Assembly (NCBI GenBank): GCA_023664945.1
Contig: JAMPER010000001.1
Location: 645,652 to 709,651, forward strand
Length of the DNA: 64,000 bases
Direction: 5' to 3'
From: Alistipes senegalensis
GTDB taxonomy: Bacteria; Pseudomonadota; Gammaproteobacteria; Burkholderiales; Burkholderiaceae_D
This document shows positions 16,810 through 24,891 of this stretch, in pieces; the stretch's first letter is position 1, and each line of letters starts with the position of its first letter. A model generated the notes under the pieces. The model did no database searches and was not told the origin of the DNA. It saw only the letters and a program-made list of their open reading frames with translations. Position numbers and translations under genes: made by a program.

Positions 16810-17286
16810 ATGGGTGTGGAAATTGAACGCAAGTTCCTGTTGTCGGGGGATGGCTGGAAGGGGCAGGCAAAGGGCGATACGATCAGGCAGGGGTATCTCA
16901 GCACGGATCAGGAGCGGGTTGTGCGAATCCGGACGATGAACCAGGAGGCGTTCATAACGATTAAAAGCAGCACGGACGGGCTTTTCAGGAATGAGTGGGA
17001 ATATCCGATTCCTTTTGCGGATGCCGAGGATATGCTGGATCGGCTTTGCTGCCGCCCTTTGATAGAGAAGACGCGTTACCGGATTCCTTATGAGGGGATG
17101 GTGTGGGAAGTTGATGTGTTTTTTGGGGAGAATGCCGGGCTGGTGGTGGCGGAGGTTGAGCTGGAATCGGTTGACCAGGTGTTTGCAAAGCCCGGATGGG
17201 TTGGGGAGGAGGTGACGGCTGATCCGCGTTATTACAATACCAACCTGATGCTGCATCCTTACCGGACATGGAAGGAGCCTTGCTAG
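16810..17286 (+). CDS. CYTH-domain protein, probable inorganic triphosphatase
   Basis: 158 residues forming a single CYTH (triphosphate tunnel metalloenzyme) domain. The defining ExExK motif is seen as VEIERKFLL right at the start, followed by the charged strands that line the tunnel (RVVRIRTM, AFITIKSS, EWEYPIP, YRIPYEG, WEVDVFFGENAGLVVAEVELES). Single-domain bacterial members of this size mostly hydrolyse inorganic triphosphate with Mg or Mn; some are class IV adenylate cyclases, which this could also be. The start at 16810 is chosen because gagg lies just upstream and the motif must be N-terminal. A strong terminator follows. A link to the polyphosphate genes at 31.5-37.2 kb is only a thought. 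Confidence 0.86.
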   Translation: MGVEIERKFLLSGDGWKGQAKGDTIRQGYLSTDQERVVRIRTMNQEAFITIKSSTDGLFRNEWEYPIPFADAEDMLDRLCCRPLIEKTRYRIPYEGMVWEVDVFFGENAGLVVAEVELESVDQVFAKPGWVGEEVTADPRYYNTNLMLHPYRTWKEPC

Positions 17287-17295
17287 GAAGGAATA

Positions 17296-17324
17296 AAAAA
17301 AGCGCGCAACCAGCGCGCTTTTTT
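17296..17324. terminator. Bidirectional terminator between CYTH gene and hpf
   Basis: A stem of A-run plus gcgcgc against gcgcgc plus T-run, with loop aacca; T-runs occur on both strands between two converging genes. Confidence 0.92.
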
Positions 17325-17347
17325 GTTTATGGGCGGCCCAAAGACAA

Positions 17348-17692
17348 TCAGGCCGGGATATCGCTGACCATGTTTTTGACAGATTCGCGACTATGTTCCT
17401 TGGATTTGGTTTTGTGTTTGACAACCTGTTGGTCCAGTTTGTCCATCAGGATGTCAATGGCGGCATACAGATCCTGCGCAGCGCTTTCCACATGGATGGT
17501 TTTGCCGCTCATGTTCAGGTTGATTTCAGCGCGCTGCCTTTTATCTTTGTCGGAGTTGTTGTCCACTGTCAGGAGAACGGAAATATCGATCACATTGTCA
17601 AGATTCCGTTTCATCCGGTTCAGCTTGTTTTCCACATGGCTACGGATGGCGGGGGTAACTTCAAGGTGGTGTCCACTGATTGTGATGTTCAT
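17348..17692 (-). CDS. hpf: Ribosome hibernation promoting factor (short form)
   Basis: 114 residues. It begins MNITISGHHLEVTPAIRSHVENKL, the typical start of the HPF/YfiA family, and lacks the long C-terminal dimerisation domain, so it is the short form that acts with other factors in 100S ribosome formation. The start at 17692 has gaggag nine bases upstream; a GTG one codon earlier is also possible. It is last in the kdsD...rpoN-hpf gene series, the position it holds in many proteobacteria. It binds the 30S decoding centre during stationary phase. Confidence 0.93.
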   Translation of the reverse strand: MNITISGHHLEVTPAIRSHVENKLNRMKRNLDNVIDISVLLTVDNNSDKDKRQRAEINLNMSGKTIHVESAAQDLYAAIDILMDKLDQQVVKHKTKSKEHSRESVKNMVSDIPA

Positions 17693-17735
17693 CACTTTCT
17701 CCTCGGTTAGGTCATCAGCTTATCGCTTGTACGGG

Positions 17736-17800
17736 CAGACAGGCTGGCGACGGTTTTTTGTCTGTAACAGACTACAGGGACTTGCGCAGACAGGCTGGCG
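17736..17800. repeat. 15-bp direct repeat spaced 50 bp apart between hpf and rpoN
   Basis: gcagacaggctggcg occurs at 17736-17750 and again at 17786-17800. The second copy is inside the last codons of rpoN, the first in the intergenic spacer. This may be a small duplication; no function can be assigned. Confidence 0.7.
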
Positions 17801-19217
17801 GGATTTTCAGGGCTTCACGGTATTTCGCAATGGTCCGGCGAGCAATGACCAGCCCTTCCTTCAGCAAGATCTGGGCAATTTTGTTGTCCGATAAGGGTTT
17901 TTTCCTGTTTTCCTCTCCTATAAGTTGCCTGATTTTTTCCCGAATGGCAGTTGAGGACAAGGTTTGGCCTGACAGGGTTGAAAGGCCGCTTCCAAAGAAG
18001 TATTTCAGTTCAACCACTCCATGCGGGGTACGCATGTATTTTCCGTTTGTGACACGGGAAACGGTACTCTCGTGCAATTCTAGTGTATCAGCTATTTCGC
18101 GTAATACAAGGGGTTTCATGGCGAGGGGGCCGCTGGAGAAAAAAGCCTGCTGTTTTTGCACAATGGCTTTTCCTGTTTTCAGGATAGTTTCAAAACGCCG
18201 CCGGATGTTTTGAACAAGCCAGCCGGCTTCCTGTGCCTCTTGTGCCATGGCAGGGGTTTTGCTGCGGGCGATTCCGGTGTAAAGGCGGTTTAGGCGGATA
18301 GTGGGGATGGCGTCAGGGTTTAGGGCAACCTGCCATTGCCCGTCCTGGCAGAAAGCCAACAGTTCCGGCACGATTGTATGGGGTTTTTCGGCGGAAAATG
18401 CCGCGCCCGGGTGGGGCTGGCAGGCCTGGATGGCCTGGCAGGCGTCTTTCAGGTCTTCTTCATCGCAATCCAGTTGTTTTCTGAGACGGGCAAAATCGTG
18501 CCGGGCCAGCAGGTTTAAATGGTTTTCCACGATGGCAAGCGCCCGCTTGCGGGTGACGTAAGGCAGGCCTGGCAGTCTTTTTAACTGGAGTGCCAGGCTT
18601 TCCGCACTGTCTCTGGCTGCGATGCCGGCCGGTTCCAGGGTCTGTACCTGGCGCAGGGCGTCTTCCAGTTCGTCAAGACGGATATGCAGTTCTTCCGGCA
18701 GCCATGCCAGCATCTGTTCCGGTGTTTCGGTCAGGTAGCCGTTGTCGTCTATGGCATCAATGATCAGCCCGGCCAGGGCAAGCTGCCGCTGGCTGATCGC
18801 AGCCGGACGGATTTGGGCGGCAAGGTATTCTTTCAGTGAGAGGGGTGGCGCTTCTGCCTGAAGAGGGAAAAAGCTGTTTTCCTCATCTGCCGGGGAAAGG
18901 GGGAAAGCAAGGTCATGGGGAGGCTCTGTTGTTACAGGTTCTGGTTGGCCGGCTTCGTGGCGCGCCATGTCAGGAAAGCCCGGGGAAGCGCTGGCGGCAG
19001 TTTCATGCAAGACGGGAAAAATAGCGCCGCTTCCCATGAGGCAGGCTGCTTTTTCCAGGGGCGAATCGATTTTTTCAAGCAGGGGATTATTCTGCACTAT
19101 CCGGTCGATTTCGGCGTTTAGGTCTGCTGCGGACAGTTGCAAAAAGCGGATGGATTGCTTAAGGGCAGGTGTCAATGCAAGCCGCTGCGCAAGACGGGGG
19201 GTCTGTTTCAGTTCCAT
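17772..19217 (-). CDS. rpoN: RNA polymerase sigma-54 factor
   Basis: 481 residues (E. coli 477). Region I starts MELKQTPRLAQRLALTPALKQSIRFLQLS with the expected Gln/Leu-rich pattern. The acidic region II is present (about 50-120), then the core-binding domain, a HTH region, and the RpoN box ARRTIAKYRE near the C-terminus (about 459-468). It directs polymerase to -24/-12 promoters that need an activator ATPase, commonly for nitrogen and other nutrient responses. It lies 12 bp after lptB and upstream of hpf, the conserved order. Confidence 0.97.
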   Translation of the reverse strand: MELKQTPRLAQRLALTPALKQSIRFLQLSAADLNAEIDRIVQNNPLLEKIDSPLEKAACLMGSGAIFPVLHETAASASPGFPDMARHEAGQPEPVTTEPPHDLAFPLSPADEENSFFPLQAEAPPLSLKEYLAAQIRPAAISQRQLALAGLIIDAIDDNGYLTETPEQMLAWLPEELHIRLDELEDALRQVQTLEPAGIAARDSAESLALQLKRLPGLPYVTRKRALAIVENHLNLLARHDFARLRKQLDCDEEDLKDACQAIQACQPHPGAAFSAEKPHTIVPELLAFCQDGQWQVALNPDAIPTIRLNRLYTGIARSKTPAMAQEAQEAGWLVQNIRRRFETILKTGKAIVQKQQAFFSSGPLAMKPLVLREIADTLELHESTVSRVTNGKYMRTPHGVVELKYFFGSGLSTLSGQTLSSTAIREKIRQLIGEENRKKPLSDNKIAQILLKEGLVIARRTIAKYREALKIPPACLRKSL

Positions 19218-19229
19218 GCCCGGACGGGA

Positions 19230-19976
19230 TTACAGCCGGAAGTTTTCTCCGAGATAGACTCGCCGGACGGATTCGTTCATGATGATTTCTTCCGGATGGC
19301 CCTGTGCCAGGACGGCTCCCTGGTTGATGATGTAGGCGTGGTCGCAGATGCCGAGGGTTTCCCGCACGTTGTGGTCGGTAATCAGGACGCCGATGCCCTG
19401 TTCTTTCAGGAAGCGGACAATGCGCTGGATTTCAATGACGGCGATGGGGTCAATGCCGGCAAAGGGTTCGTCCAGCAGGATGAACTGGGGGTCGGTTGCC
19501 AATGCACGCGCAATTTCCACGCGGCGCCTTTCCCCGCCGGAAAGCGAGGATGCGGCGTTTTCGCGCAGTTTTTCAATCTGGAGTTCTGCCAGCAGGTTGT
19601 CAAGCTGGGTTTCTATCTGGTCTTTTGTCAGCGATTGCCCGTTTTTGTGTTGCAGCTCCAGGACAGCGCGGATATTGTCTTCTACATTCAGTTTCCGGAA
19701 GACGGAGGCTTCCTGGGGCAGATAGGACAGCCCCATGGCTGCCCGGCGGTGGATGGGCAGATGCGAGATGTCCACGCCGTCCAGGTCGATTGTGCCGGCA
19801 TCGGAGGGAACCAGGCCGACAATCATGTAAAAGGAGGTGGTCTTGCCGGCCCCGTTCGGGCCAAGCAGGCCGACAACTTCGCCGCTTTTGACATCCAGGG
19901 AAACATCGCGAACCACGGTGCGCTTGCCGTATGTTTTTTGCAGTCCCCTGACGGCAAGCCGGTTTTCTTTTGTCAT
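19230..19976 (-). CDS. lptB: LPS export ABC transporter ATP-binding protein LptB
   Basis: 248 residues. Walker A GPNGAGKT (39-46), Q-loop near YLPQEASVF, signature LSGGE (145-149), Walker B FILLDEP and the switch His in LITDHNVRE are all present. The segment [18 protein letters not shown] is specific to LptB. It powers LptFG to extract LPS from the inner membrane. Its start overlaps the lptA stop by 4 bp (ATGA), so the two are translationally coupled. Confidence 0.97.
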   Translation of the reverse strand: MTKENRLAVRGLQKTYGKRTVVRDVSLDVKSGEVVGLLGPNGAGKTTSFYMIVGLVPSDAGTIDLDGVDISHLPIHRRAAMGLSYLPQEASVFRKLNVEDNIRAVLELQHKNGQSLTKDQIETQLDNLLAELQIEKLRENAASSLSGGERRRVEIARALATDPQFILLDEPFAGIDPIAVIEIQRIVRFLKEQGIGVLITDHNVRETLGICDHAYIINQGAVLAQGHPEEIIMNESVRRVYLGENFRL

Positions 19977-20515
19977 GGCGTTCCTTTGTTTCGCGGTTCA
20001 ATGACGGCTTTTACCCGTCCGGCGCCCGGTGAGGATTTGCCCGCCGGGGTGTTGTGTACCTGGTAGAACTCGCTTTTGCTGTCGTAGGAGATATATTCTC
20101 CCCTGATATCATCGGTGACGGTTTTTCCTTCGAGCTGTTTCAGGTTGGCGCTGGTGAAGAACCGGATGGTTTCTGTTTTGTTGTCATATTCTATCCGTTC
20201 ACCGTATCCTTCAACCCACAGGTCCGGCCCACCGTCGCGTTTTTCCCGCACGGATGCCAGGTGTCCCGGGGCGGCGTAAAGCGTGGTGTACTGATAGCCT
20301 TCCGGGTCCTGAACCATCACGACCTTGGCTGCCTTGCCTACTCTGGAACCCTGTGTCATGACGACATTTCCGGTGAAAACGGTGATTTGCTTGACATCAT
20401 CGGCAACCATCTGGTCGGCTTCGATTTCTGTGGGCTTGTTGCGGTCTGCTTTTTCTGCCCTGGCCGAAAGGGAAAAGCACAGGGCCAGCATCAGGAAGGT
20501 GAGGATCAGTCGCAT
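19973..20515 (-). CDS. lptA: LPS transport periplasmic protein LptA
   Basis: 180 residues with a cleavable signal peptide ([20 protein letters not shown]). The OstA-like beta-jellyroll starts [31 protein letters not shown], the normal LptA pattern. It oligomerises to form the periplasmic bridge from LptC to LptDE. It lies 15 bp after lptC and overlaps lptB. Confidence 0.95.
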   Translation of the reverse strand: MRLILTFLMLALCFSLSARAEKADRNKPTEIEADQMVADDVKQITVFTGNVVMTQGSRVGKAAKVVMVQDPEGYQYTTLYAAPGHLASVREKRDGGPDLWVEGYGERIEYDNKTETIRFFTSANLKQLEGKTVTDDIRGEYISYDSKSEFYQVHNTPAGKSSPGAGRVKAVIEPRNKGTP

Positions 20516-20530
20516 GGTCGGGGTTTGCTC

Positions 20531-21127
20531 TTATTTGGCCGGTTTCCGGGGAGGATACACCACTTTGGCCCGGCTTAACAGGAAGAGTTCCCGTGTGGCG
20601 TTGTTGGATTCCATCCCTGTGCCGTTCATGGTTGCGTTTCCCTGGTAGGCAAAGACTTCACGGTCGGTCCGCATGATGCTTTCATCCGGCAAAAACAGCA
20701 GGTAGTCTGTTGTCAGGCGGAAAGCTTCGGTATCAGGCGTCGGGGGACGGATGAGAACGACATTTTCGTGCATGTGTATTTTGCTGTTTTCATCTTCGGC
20801 ATAGGCCCAGTCCGAATAGGTGATTTGCAGGCGTTTTTTGTCGTCTATGGATTCCATGACCGGGAAGTTGACCAGGTAGGAGTGGTTGTCCGGATAATGG
20901 GTCAGTTTTTTCCCGGTCAGTTCGTAGTCTGCCTCGCCGGTGAGCTTGAGTTTGAAATGGCGGAAGTTGTCCATGTAGTAGTCCGGGTCGGTTTTCGGCA
21001 GCCCGGCGGTTTCACTGGCAGCATTTTTTTTGATTACCATGTTCAGCCAGAATCCGCCGCCCGCCAGCATAAAGGCAAGGATGAAAACGGCGGTCAGCCG
21101 GAAGCGGCGGGCATGGCGCGCGCTCAT
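20531..21127 (-). CDS. lptC: LPS transport protein LptC
   Basis: 198 residues: one N-terminal membrane helix (about 12-30, LTAVFILAFMLAGGGFWLNMVI), then a periplasmic LptC-type jellyroll with DPDYYMDNFRHFKLKLTG near its start. It passes LPS from LptBFG to LptA. The start MSARHARRF is chosen because its ATG overlaps the kdsC stop codon (ATGA), the coupling seen throughout this operon. Confidence 0.92.
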   Translation of the reverse strand: MSARHARRFRLTAVFILAFMLAGGGFWLNMVIKKNAASETAGLPKTDPDYYMDNFRHFKLKLTGEADYELTGKKLTHYPDNHSYLVNFPVMESIDDKKRLQITYSDWAYAEDENSKIHMHENVVLIRPPTPDTEAFRLTTDYLLFLPDESIMRTDREVFAYQGNATMNGTGMESNNATRELFLLSRAKVVYPPRKPAK

Positions 21128-21651
21128 TTCAGGTATGACTCCAGAAGCGGCAGGTAGCTGCCTTGCGCTTTCAGGATCAGGTCGCATATTTCCCGGACAG
21201 CACCGTTGCCGCCCGGCGCCTGCGTGACGTAATCCACCCTTGAGCGGACTTCCTGATGCCCGTTGGGGACGCTGGCTGAAAAACCGGCACGGAGGAGGAC
21301 TGGCAGGTCAATGACATCATCGCCCATGTAGCCGCAGTCGGAAGCCGCCAGGCCGGTTTTGTCCAGAAGGGCGGTGAAAGCGTCCAGCTTGTTGCGGATG
21401 CCAAGCTGGACATGGCTGATTTCCAGGTCTTGCGCGCGCTTGAGGACCATGGGGGACTGGCGTGCGCTGATGATGGCTGCCGGGATGCCGGATTGTTGCA
21501 GGAGCCGGATGCCGTGGCCGTCCAGGACGTGAAAGACTTTGAGGGTTTCCCCTTCCGGCCCGAAATGCAGTTTGCCGTCTGTCATGACGCCGTCAATATC
21601 GAATATCATCAGCCGGACACGGCGCGCTTTGTTCAACAGGCGGTCTTGCAT
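21124..21651 (-). CDS. kdsC: 3-deoxy-D-manno-octulosonate 8-phosphate phosphatase
   Basis: 175 residues, HAD superfamily without a cap domain. The nucleophile motif is MIFDIDGVMTDG (D18, D20), motif II is AIISAR, and motif IV is YMGDDVIDLPVL. It removes phosphate from Kdo-8-P in the LPS core pathway and acts as a tetramer. Its start overlaps the kdsD stop by one base and its end overlaps the lptC start. Confidence 0.95.
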   Translation of the reverse strand: MQDRLLNKARRVRLMIFDIDGVMTDGKLHFGPEGETLKVFHVLDGHGIRLLQQSGIPAAIISARQSPMVLKRAQDLEISHVQLGIRNKLDAFTALLDKTGLAASDCGYMGDDVIDLPVLLRAGFSASVPNGHQEVRSRVDYVTQAPGGNGAVREICDLILKAQGSYLPLLESYLK

Positions 21652-22664
21652 CAGATGACCTTTGCCTGCGTCAGGTCATGGATATGTACGGCCCCAATCA
21701 GTTTTCCCTGGCTGTCTGCAACAAGCAGCTGGTTGATGCGGTGTTGTTCCATGAGGTTGACGGCTTCTGCGGCCAGTTTTTCCGGGCCGATTGTGCGGGG
21801 ATTGCGTGACATGACGTCGGAGATGGGAATACGGGAAAAGTCTTCTGTTTTTTCCAGGAGACGGCGCAGGTCTCCGTCTGTAAAAACGCCGATGGCCCGG
21901 TAGTTGTCATCGACTACTGCTGTCATGGCGATGCCTTTTTTGGTGATTTCAAAGAGGGCTTCCCGAAGTGGCGTATCAGCCCTGACAACCGGAACGGCTT
22001 CTCCGCTTCGCATGATGTCGCTGACCAGGGTCAGCAGTTTTCGGCCCAGCGCGCCGCCCGGATGGGAGCGGGCAAAGTCGGTTTCCCTGAAGCCGCGGGC
22101 ATCTAAGACAGCAACTGCCAGGGCATCGCCCAGCGCCATGGTAACGGTGGTGCTGGCGGTGGGCGCCAGGTTGAGCGGGCAGGCTTCTTTCTCAACCTGG
22201 ATGCTTAGGTGGACATCGGACAGTTTTGCCAGCCCGGAGCGGGTTTTTCCGGTCAGGGCAATTATTTTTGCGCCCATTCGCTTGATGATGGGGCAGATGG
22301 AAAGCAGTTCTGCCGCTTCGCCGGAATAGGAGATGGCGATGAATACGTCGTCCGGGGTGATCATGCCCAAATCGCCGTGCAGGGCTTCTGCCGGATGGAC
22401 AAACATGGCAGGGGAGCCGGTAGAGGCGAAGGTAGCGGCAATTTTGCGGGCGACATGGCCGGATTTTCCGATGCCGGAAAGCACAATGCGGCCGGTGCAG
22501 CCCAACAGCATGGCAGCCGCTGTTTTGAAGTATCCGGCTTCTTCATTTGCCAGGCGCTCTTGCAGGCGGCAGAGGGCGGCAGTTTCGGTTTTAAGGGTTT
22601 CGGCAGCAAGCTGCAGGGCGTGTTCGGTATTGAACGCAGGCGTGTTTTTTACAGGAGATGACAT
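21651..22664 (-). CDS. kdsD: Arabinose-5-phosphate isomerase (KpsF/GutQ family)
   Basis: 337 residues. The SIS domain (about 45-180) has GRIVLSGIGKSGHVARKIAATFASTG and HPAEALHGDLGMI, and two CBS domains fill the C-terminal third (about 208-337). It converts ribulose-5-phosphate to arabinose-5-phosphate, the first committed step to Kdo. The start MSSPVKNTPAF gives the family length; a frame open further upstream is not needed. It is the first gene of the Kdo-LPS transport operon, divergent from the Kef-type antiporter across 235 bp. Confidence 0.95.
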   Translation of the reverse strand: MSSPVKNTPAFNTEHALQLAAETLKTETAALCRLQERLANEEAGYFKTAAAMLLGCTGRIVLSGIGKSGHVARKIAATFASTGSPAMFVHPAEALHGDLGMITPDDVFIAISYSGEAAELLSICPIIKRMGAKIIALTGKTRSGLAKLSDVHLSIQVEKEACPLNLAPTASTTVTMALGDALAVAVLDARGFRETDFARSHPGGALGRKLLTLVSDIMRSGEAVPVVRADTPLREALFEITKKGIAMTAVVDDNYRAIGVFTDGDLRRLLEKTEDFSRIPISDVMSRNPRTIGPEKLAAEAVNLMEQHRINQLLVADSQGKLIGAVHIHDLTQAKVI

Positions 22665-22899
22665 GCCGAGAGTATAAACGAATTCATAAGAGACGGAGAC
22701 GGGGATTAACAAAAGGATACAGAAATGCCTTTTTCTCCATAGCGGGGTATTTTTCGGGGTGTTTTATAACGGGAAAGCACAGGGAAGTTGCGTTCAGGAT
22801 AGAAAAACAGGGTTTTTTCTTTGTACAATCGAGATATGCCGTTAACAGACAAGATGCAAAAAATAAACCGCAACACAAATTCTTTTTGACAGACTTTTT

Positions 22900-24882
22900 A
22901 TGCAATCTTCGCTTTCGTTTGTCATCCTGATGCTCGGCGCTGCCGTGTTGGGCGTGGTTATTTTCCGTGTGCTTCAACTTCCGCCGATACTGGGTTATCT
23001 GACGGTCGGCATTATTATCGGCCCGCATTCGACCGGGTTGGTCAACGATGTGGAAGCATTGAATGGCCTTGCCGAATATGGTGTGGTGTTCCTGATGTTT
23101 TCGGTGGGGCTGGAATTTTCGTTGTCACAGCTTTATGCGATGCGCCGGATGGTGTTTGGACTGGGGCTGGCGCAGGTGCTGATGACGATTGTTATTACGA
23201 TGGTGACCGGTCTTGTTTGCGCGGCATTTTTTACGGCCATTAATATCAACTGGCAGGCTGCCCTGGCGCTGGGGGGCGCAATTGCCATGTCTTCTACCGC
23301 AATTGTTTCCAAGATGCTGGCTGAAAAGCTGGAGCTGGAGACGGAGCATGGGCGGCGTACGATCGGCATTTTGCTTTTCCAGGATCTGAGCGTGGTGGTT
23401 TTGCTGATACTGGTGCCGACGCTGGCTAATAATCCGGGCAATATCTGGAAGGTGATTGGCCTGGCGCTGGGCAAGGCGATTCTGGTGATGGCAACGCTGC
23501 TTTTCTTTGGAAAGAAGCTGTTAAGCAAATGGTTCAGTCTGGTTGCACGGCGGAAGTCGCAGGAGCTGTTCATGCTGAATCTGTTGCTGGTGACGCTGGG
23601 CGCGGCCTGGATTACCGAGCATTTCGGGCTTTCGATGGAACTGGGCGCTTTCATGGCCGGGATGCTGATTGCCGAGACCCGGTACAAGCATGAGGTTGAG
23701 GCGGATATCAAATCTTTCCGGGATGTGCTGCTGGGACTGTATTTCATTACGATAGGGATGCTGCTGAATATCCGCCTGGTGATTACGCACTGGTGGGCGG
23801 TGCTTTTGCTGATTATTCTGCTTTTTGCCGTCAAGTTTTTCCTGATTTTCTGGCTGTCCAAGGTGTTTGGCGCTTCAAGGGGCGTCAGTATCCGGACGGG
23901 GCTGGCGCTGGCGCAGGCGGGGGAATTCGGTTTTGTTCTCTTGAACCAGCTGGGCGGGCTCCATATGCTGGAGTCCTGGCTGATCCAGGTGCTTTTGGCT
24001 TCCATGGTGCTTTCCATGTTGTCTGCCCCGTTTATTATTGCCCGCTCTGACTGGATTGTGATGCGGTTTTCACCCAATGAGTGGATGTTGAAGTCTTTGG
24101 CGCTGACCCAGCTGGCCAGCAGCACGATTGGCATGAAGGAGCATGTGGTTATTGCCGGTTTTGGCCGTACCGGACAGAGTGTGGCGCGCTTGTTGGGGCA
24201 AGAGAAGATTTCCTATTATGCGCTTGATCTTGACCTGGAAAGAATCCGGCAGGCGGAGGCGGCTGGCGAATCGGTTTCCTATGCGGATGCCACGCGGCGG
24301 GAAAGCCTGATTGCGGCGGGTATTCACCGCGCTTCTTCGCTGGTGATTACGTTTACCAATACCCATGCGGCCCTGACTATTTTGCATTATGCCAAGGAGC
24401 TGGCGCCTTCGCTGCCGGTGATTGTGAGGAGCTATGACGATACCGATTTTGACCAGCTTAAGGATGGCGGTGCTGACGAGATTGTGCCGGAAGCCATAGA
24501 GAGCAGCCTGGTGCTGGCTTCCCATGCGCTTTTGGCTGCCGGTATTCCGGTGCGCCGGGTGGTGAAGCGTGCCCATGCGACACGGGTAGAACGCTATGCC
24601 TCGCTCAGGGAATATTTTCATGGCGACTCGGATGTGCGTGTAGCAGATGAGGAAACTTACCAGCGTCTCCATGCTGTGCGTATTCCGGCCGGTTCCGGTT
24701 CGGCCGGGCAGACGCTTCGCCAGCTTGGCCTGCCTTCTTCCAGCGTAGAGGTGGTTTCTGTACGCCGGGGAAAGGAAAAGCGGGAGGTGGTGGCCGACCT
24801 GACCATTGAGGGGGAAGATGTGCTGGTTTTGCGCGGCACGGCAGAAGGCGTTGCCGCGCTTGAGGAACGCCTTCTGAAGTAG
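22900..24882 (+). CDS. Monovalent cation:proton antiporter of the CPA2/Kef family
   Basis: 660 residues. About twelve membrane helices fill 1-385 (LPPILGYLTVGIIIGPHSTGL, EYGVVFLMFSVGLEFS, SSTAIVSKML). A TrkA-N/RCK nucleotide-binding domain follows at about 415-530 with HVVIAGFGRTGQSVARLL, and a TrkA-C domain closes the protein (about 575-660). It resembles KefB/KefC and YbaL, which export K+ or other monovalent cations in exchange for protons under RCK control. No ancillary KefF/KefG gene is next to it. It ends nine bases before the converging uvrA gene. Confidence 0.9.
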   Translation: MQSSLSFVILMLGAAVLGVVIFRVLQLPPILGYLTVGIIIGPHSTGLVNDVEALNGLAEYGVVFLMFSVGLEFSLSQLYAMRRMVFGLGLAQVLMTIVITMVTGLVCAAFFTAININWQAALALGGAIAMSSTAIVSKMLAEKLELETEHGRRTIGILLFQDLSVVVLLILVPTLANNPGNIWKVIGLALGKAILVMATLLFFGKKLLSKWFSLVARRKSQELFMLNLLLVTLGAAWITEHFGLSMELGAFMAGMLIAETRYKHEVEADIKSFRDVLLGLYFITIGMLLNIRLVITHWWAVLLLIILLFAVKFFLIFWLSKVFGASRGVSIRTGLALAQAGEFGFVLLNQLGGLHMLESWLIQVLLASMVLSMLSAPFIIARSDWIVMRFSPNEWMLKSLALTQLASSTIGMKEHVVIAGFGRTGQSVARLLGQEKISYYALDLDLERIRQAEAAGESVSYADATRRESLIAAGIHRASSLVITFTNTHAALTILHYAKELAPSLPVIVRSYDDTDFDQLKDGGADEIVPEAIESSLVLASHALLAAGIPVRRVVKRAHATRVERYASLREYFHGDSDVRVADEETYQRLHAVRIPAGSGSAGQTLRQLGLPSSSVEVVSVRRGKEKREVVADLTIEGEDVLVLRGTAEGVAALEERLLK

Positions 24883-24891
24883 CCGGCAGGG

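Noticed and set aside
16451..16870. Open frame containing [23 protein letters not shown] across tRNA-Pro
   Set aside because: This peptide is the well-known false translation of a tRNA gene; tRNA-Pro and its terminator explain the sequence.
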